Positions 62,898 to 64,000 of a DNA stretch of 64,000 bases are shown piece after piece. The position numbers were made by a program, and so were the translations under genes. How positions within the stretch are numbered: the first letter of the stretch is position 1; each line of letters begins with the position of its first letter. The notes beneath the pieces were generated by a model, which saw only the letters and a list, made by a program, of their open reading frames with translations, searched no databases and was not told the DNA's origin. The DNA comes from Molanna angustata (taxonomy: Eukaryota > Arthropoda > Insecta > Trichoptera > Molannidae): the NCBI GenBank assembly GCA_963576475.1, contig OY754982.1:4429201-4493200 (forward strand). Direction: 5' to 3'.

Positions 62898-63137
62898 ACT
62901 ATAATTATGTACAATATTACTATCTCACTAGGCAGAATGCCTGTTACTATAATTATGTACAATATTACTATCTCACTAGGCAGAATGCCTGTTACTATAA
63001 TTATGTACAATATTACTATCTCACTAGGCAGAATGCCTGTTACTATAATTATGTACAATATTACTATCTCACTAGGCAGAATGCCTGTTACTATAATTAT
63101 GTACAATATTACTATCTCACTAGGCAGAATGCCCGTT
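62898..63137 (+). repeat. 48-bp minisatellite, 5 copies
   Basis: ACTATAATTATGTACAATAT... units start at 62898, 62946, 62994, 63042 and 63090 and are nearly identical. The unit ends CTCACTAGGCAGAATGCC, a LINE-tail-like string also seen at 42416. It lies 80 bp from a Fas2 acceptor (62821). Confidence 0.92.
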
Positions 63138-63337
63138 CTGAGGAAATTTTACTTTTAAGACATTTTGTTAATCTTTATTAATTTTATTGTTGCATTTTTA
63201 TGTATGTACCTACCAATCTAAAAAAACGATGAATTAAAGCTGTATTTTTAGGATATATTATGTAACTACTATTTTATACTAGTGATCGCGCTGGGGTCAT
63301 AATTCATTAAATTTTTAATTTTGAATAATCATTATAA

Positions 63338-63442
63338 CAGGGGGGCAAGTCTGCTCCAACCGGCGAAATAAAACCTTTGTGATTACCCTTGTCACGGATA
63401 TAATTATCATATCATATAGGTTGGACCAGACTTGCCCCCCTG
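63338..63442. mobile_element. MITE, GGGGCAAGTC family, copy 3 (internally deleted)
   Basis: CAGGGGGGCAAGTCTG and its perfect 16-bp complement CAGACTTGCCCCCCTG bound 105 bp. The inner GATTACCCTTGTCACGGATA matches the left arms of the other copies only. Confidence 0.85.
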
Positions 63443-63897
63443 ATCTACGATGAAAAAACCATCACATATTCATCAAAGGTACAAATTTTTCAGTTTTCAC
63501 ATATTGCAAAGTGTAAATTATTATTTAAGTATCTACCATTTATATTTTTTCACTGTAGATTATGAATTTTTCTTTAACATGTTGGTATTTTAATTTAAAG
63601 CAACTGTGTTTGACATTGGCAGTATGAAAATAAACAATTTATGGTTTGACGTTCAATATATAAGTATATTTATTTAATGTATTTGTAACACTGTGTATAA
63701 ATATTAGCTTTCTACAACTCCTTCTCCATATGCAGTTTAAATACTTATGTCAAATCTCATTTTTCTCTCAAAGGGTTCCAAAGTTTTTAATTAACGTATT
63801 AATTTATAGATGTGCATTTGTAGAGGATTTAAGAATATAAATATAAATGACAATTTAACTTGCGATATGTATGAACCAATATGAATATAATAAGCCT
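63443..63897. other. Fas2 intron DNA, nothing recognised
   Basis: AT-rich DNA. No Ig1 exon is seen, so the upstream coding exons lie beyond the window. Confidence 0.5.
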
Positions 63898-63915
63898 CAC
63901 CACTTTCACTAGTCA
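63898..63915 (-). CDS. Fas2: Candidate 18-nt Fas2 microexon upstream of Ig2
   Basis: The minus strand reads cctcttag, then 18 bases, then gtgagg, so a good acceptor and a good donor flank an 18-base block. Its phase (two bases, five codons, one base) fits exactly onto the phase-1 start of exon 62696-62820 and would add VTSES plus the split Val. The length is a multiple of three, so skipping keeps frame. A chance occurrence is possible, because the upstream Ig1 exon is not visible. Confidence 0.35.
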
Positions 63916-64000
63916 CAGCTAAGAGGTAAAATTTATACCTATTTAAAAAAATTTATTTGAATATTAAAAAATACATCATAAATTATGGGAGGACAGAACT

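Overview
This is an insect genomic window. It is AT-rich and full of repeats, and it contains one recognisable host gene: the 3' two-thirds of a Fasciclin 2 (Fas2) homologue on the minus strand. The protein matches insect FasII through its Ig-Ig-Ig-Ig-FN3-FN3-TM layout, the EAKLGRDEKEP juxtamembrane region and the NSAV C-terminus. The mix of LINEs, Penelope-like elements (PLEs), piggyBac-like and PIF/Harbinger-like MITEs, and very long perfect (TA)n and (TG)n tracts fits a large insect genome assembled from long reads. I cannot fix the order from sequence alone.

Fas2 (about 33.2-62.8 kb, minus strand; signal peptide and Ig1 lie beyond 64,000). Ten phase-compatible exons were assembled for Ig2, Ig3, Ig4, Ig5, FN3-1 and FN3-2. 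Two more exons lie after very long introns: a transmembrane exon (41,796-41,994, after a 12.2-kb intron) and the PDZ-ligand tail exon (33,243-33,384, after an 8.4-kb intron). If the donor at 54,240 is not used, the FN3-2 exon reads on into a hydrophobic GPI-anchor-like C-terminus ending at 54,080. One gene therefore appears to encode a GPI-linked and a transmembrane isoform. A candidate 18-nt in-frame microexon lies at 63,898-63,915.

The region 1-33 kb has no supported host gene and is a mobile-element graveyard. 3.6-11.8 kb holds at least eight copies of one family ending in CAACTAGT (Helitron/MINE-like). One copy carries a perfect 1,156-bp (TG)n tract, one is split by a TTA-flanked 825-bp element, and one by a 5'-truncated LINE with an 11-bp target duplication. 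13.1-17.06 kb holds the most striking structure: a PLE (reverse transcriptase plus GIY-YIG) bounded by perfect 156-bp inverted arms, followed by two body-less perfect palindromes (141-bp and 241-bp arms). The three units are separated by (TA)n, and each of the six arms carries one hammerhead-ribozyme core in divergent orientation. At 24.4-25.4 kb a second, decayed PLE has a 19-codon piece of its coding region amplified seven times.

The Fas2 introns hold more mobile DNA: TTAA-, TA- and TAA-flanked MITEs, LINE tails, tRNA-derived SINE fragments and several minisatellites (51, 48 and 26 bp units). Insertions nest inside one another, which gives several directly readable empty sites.
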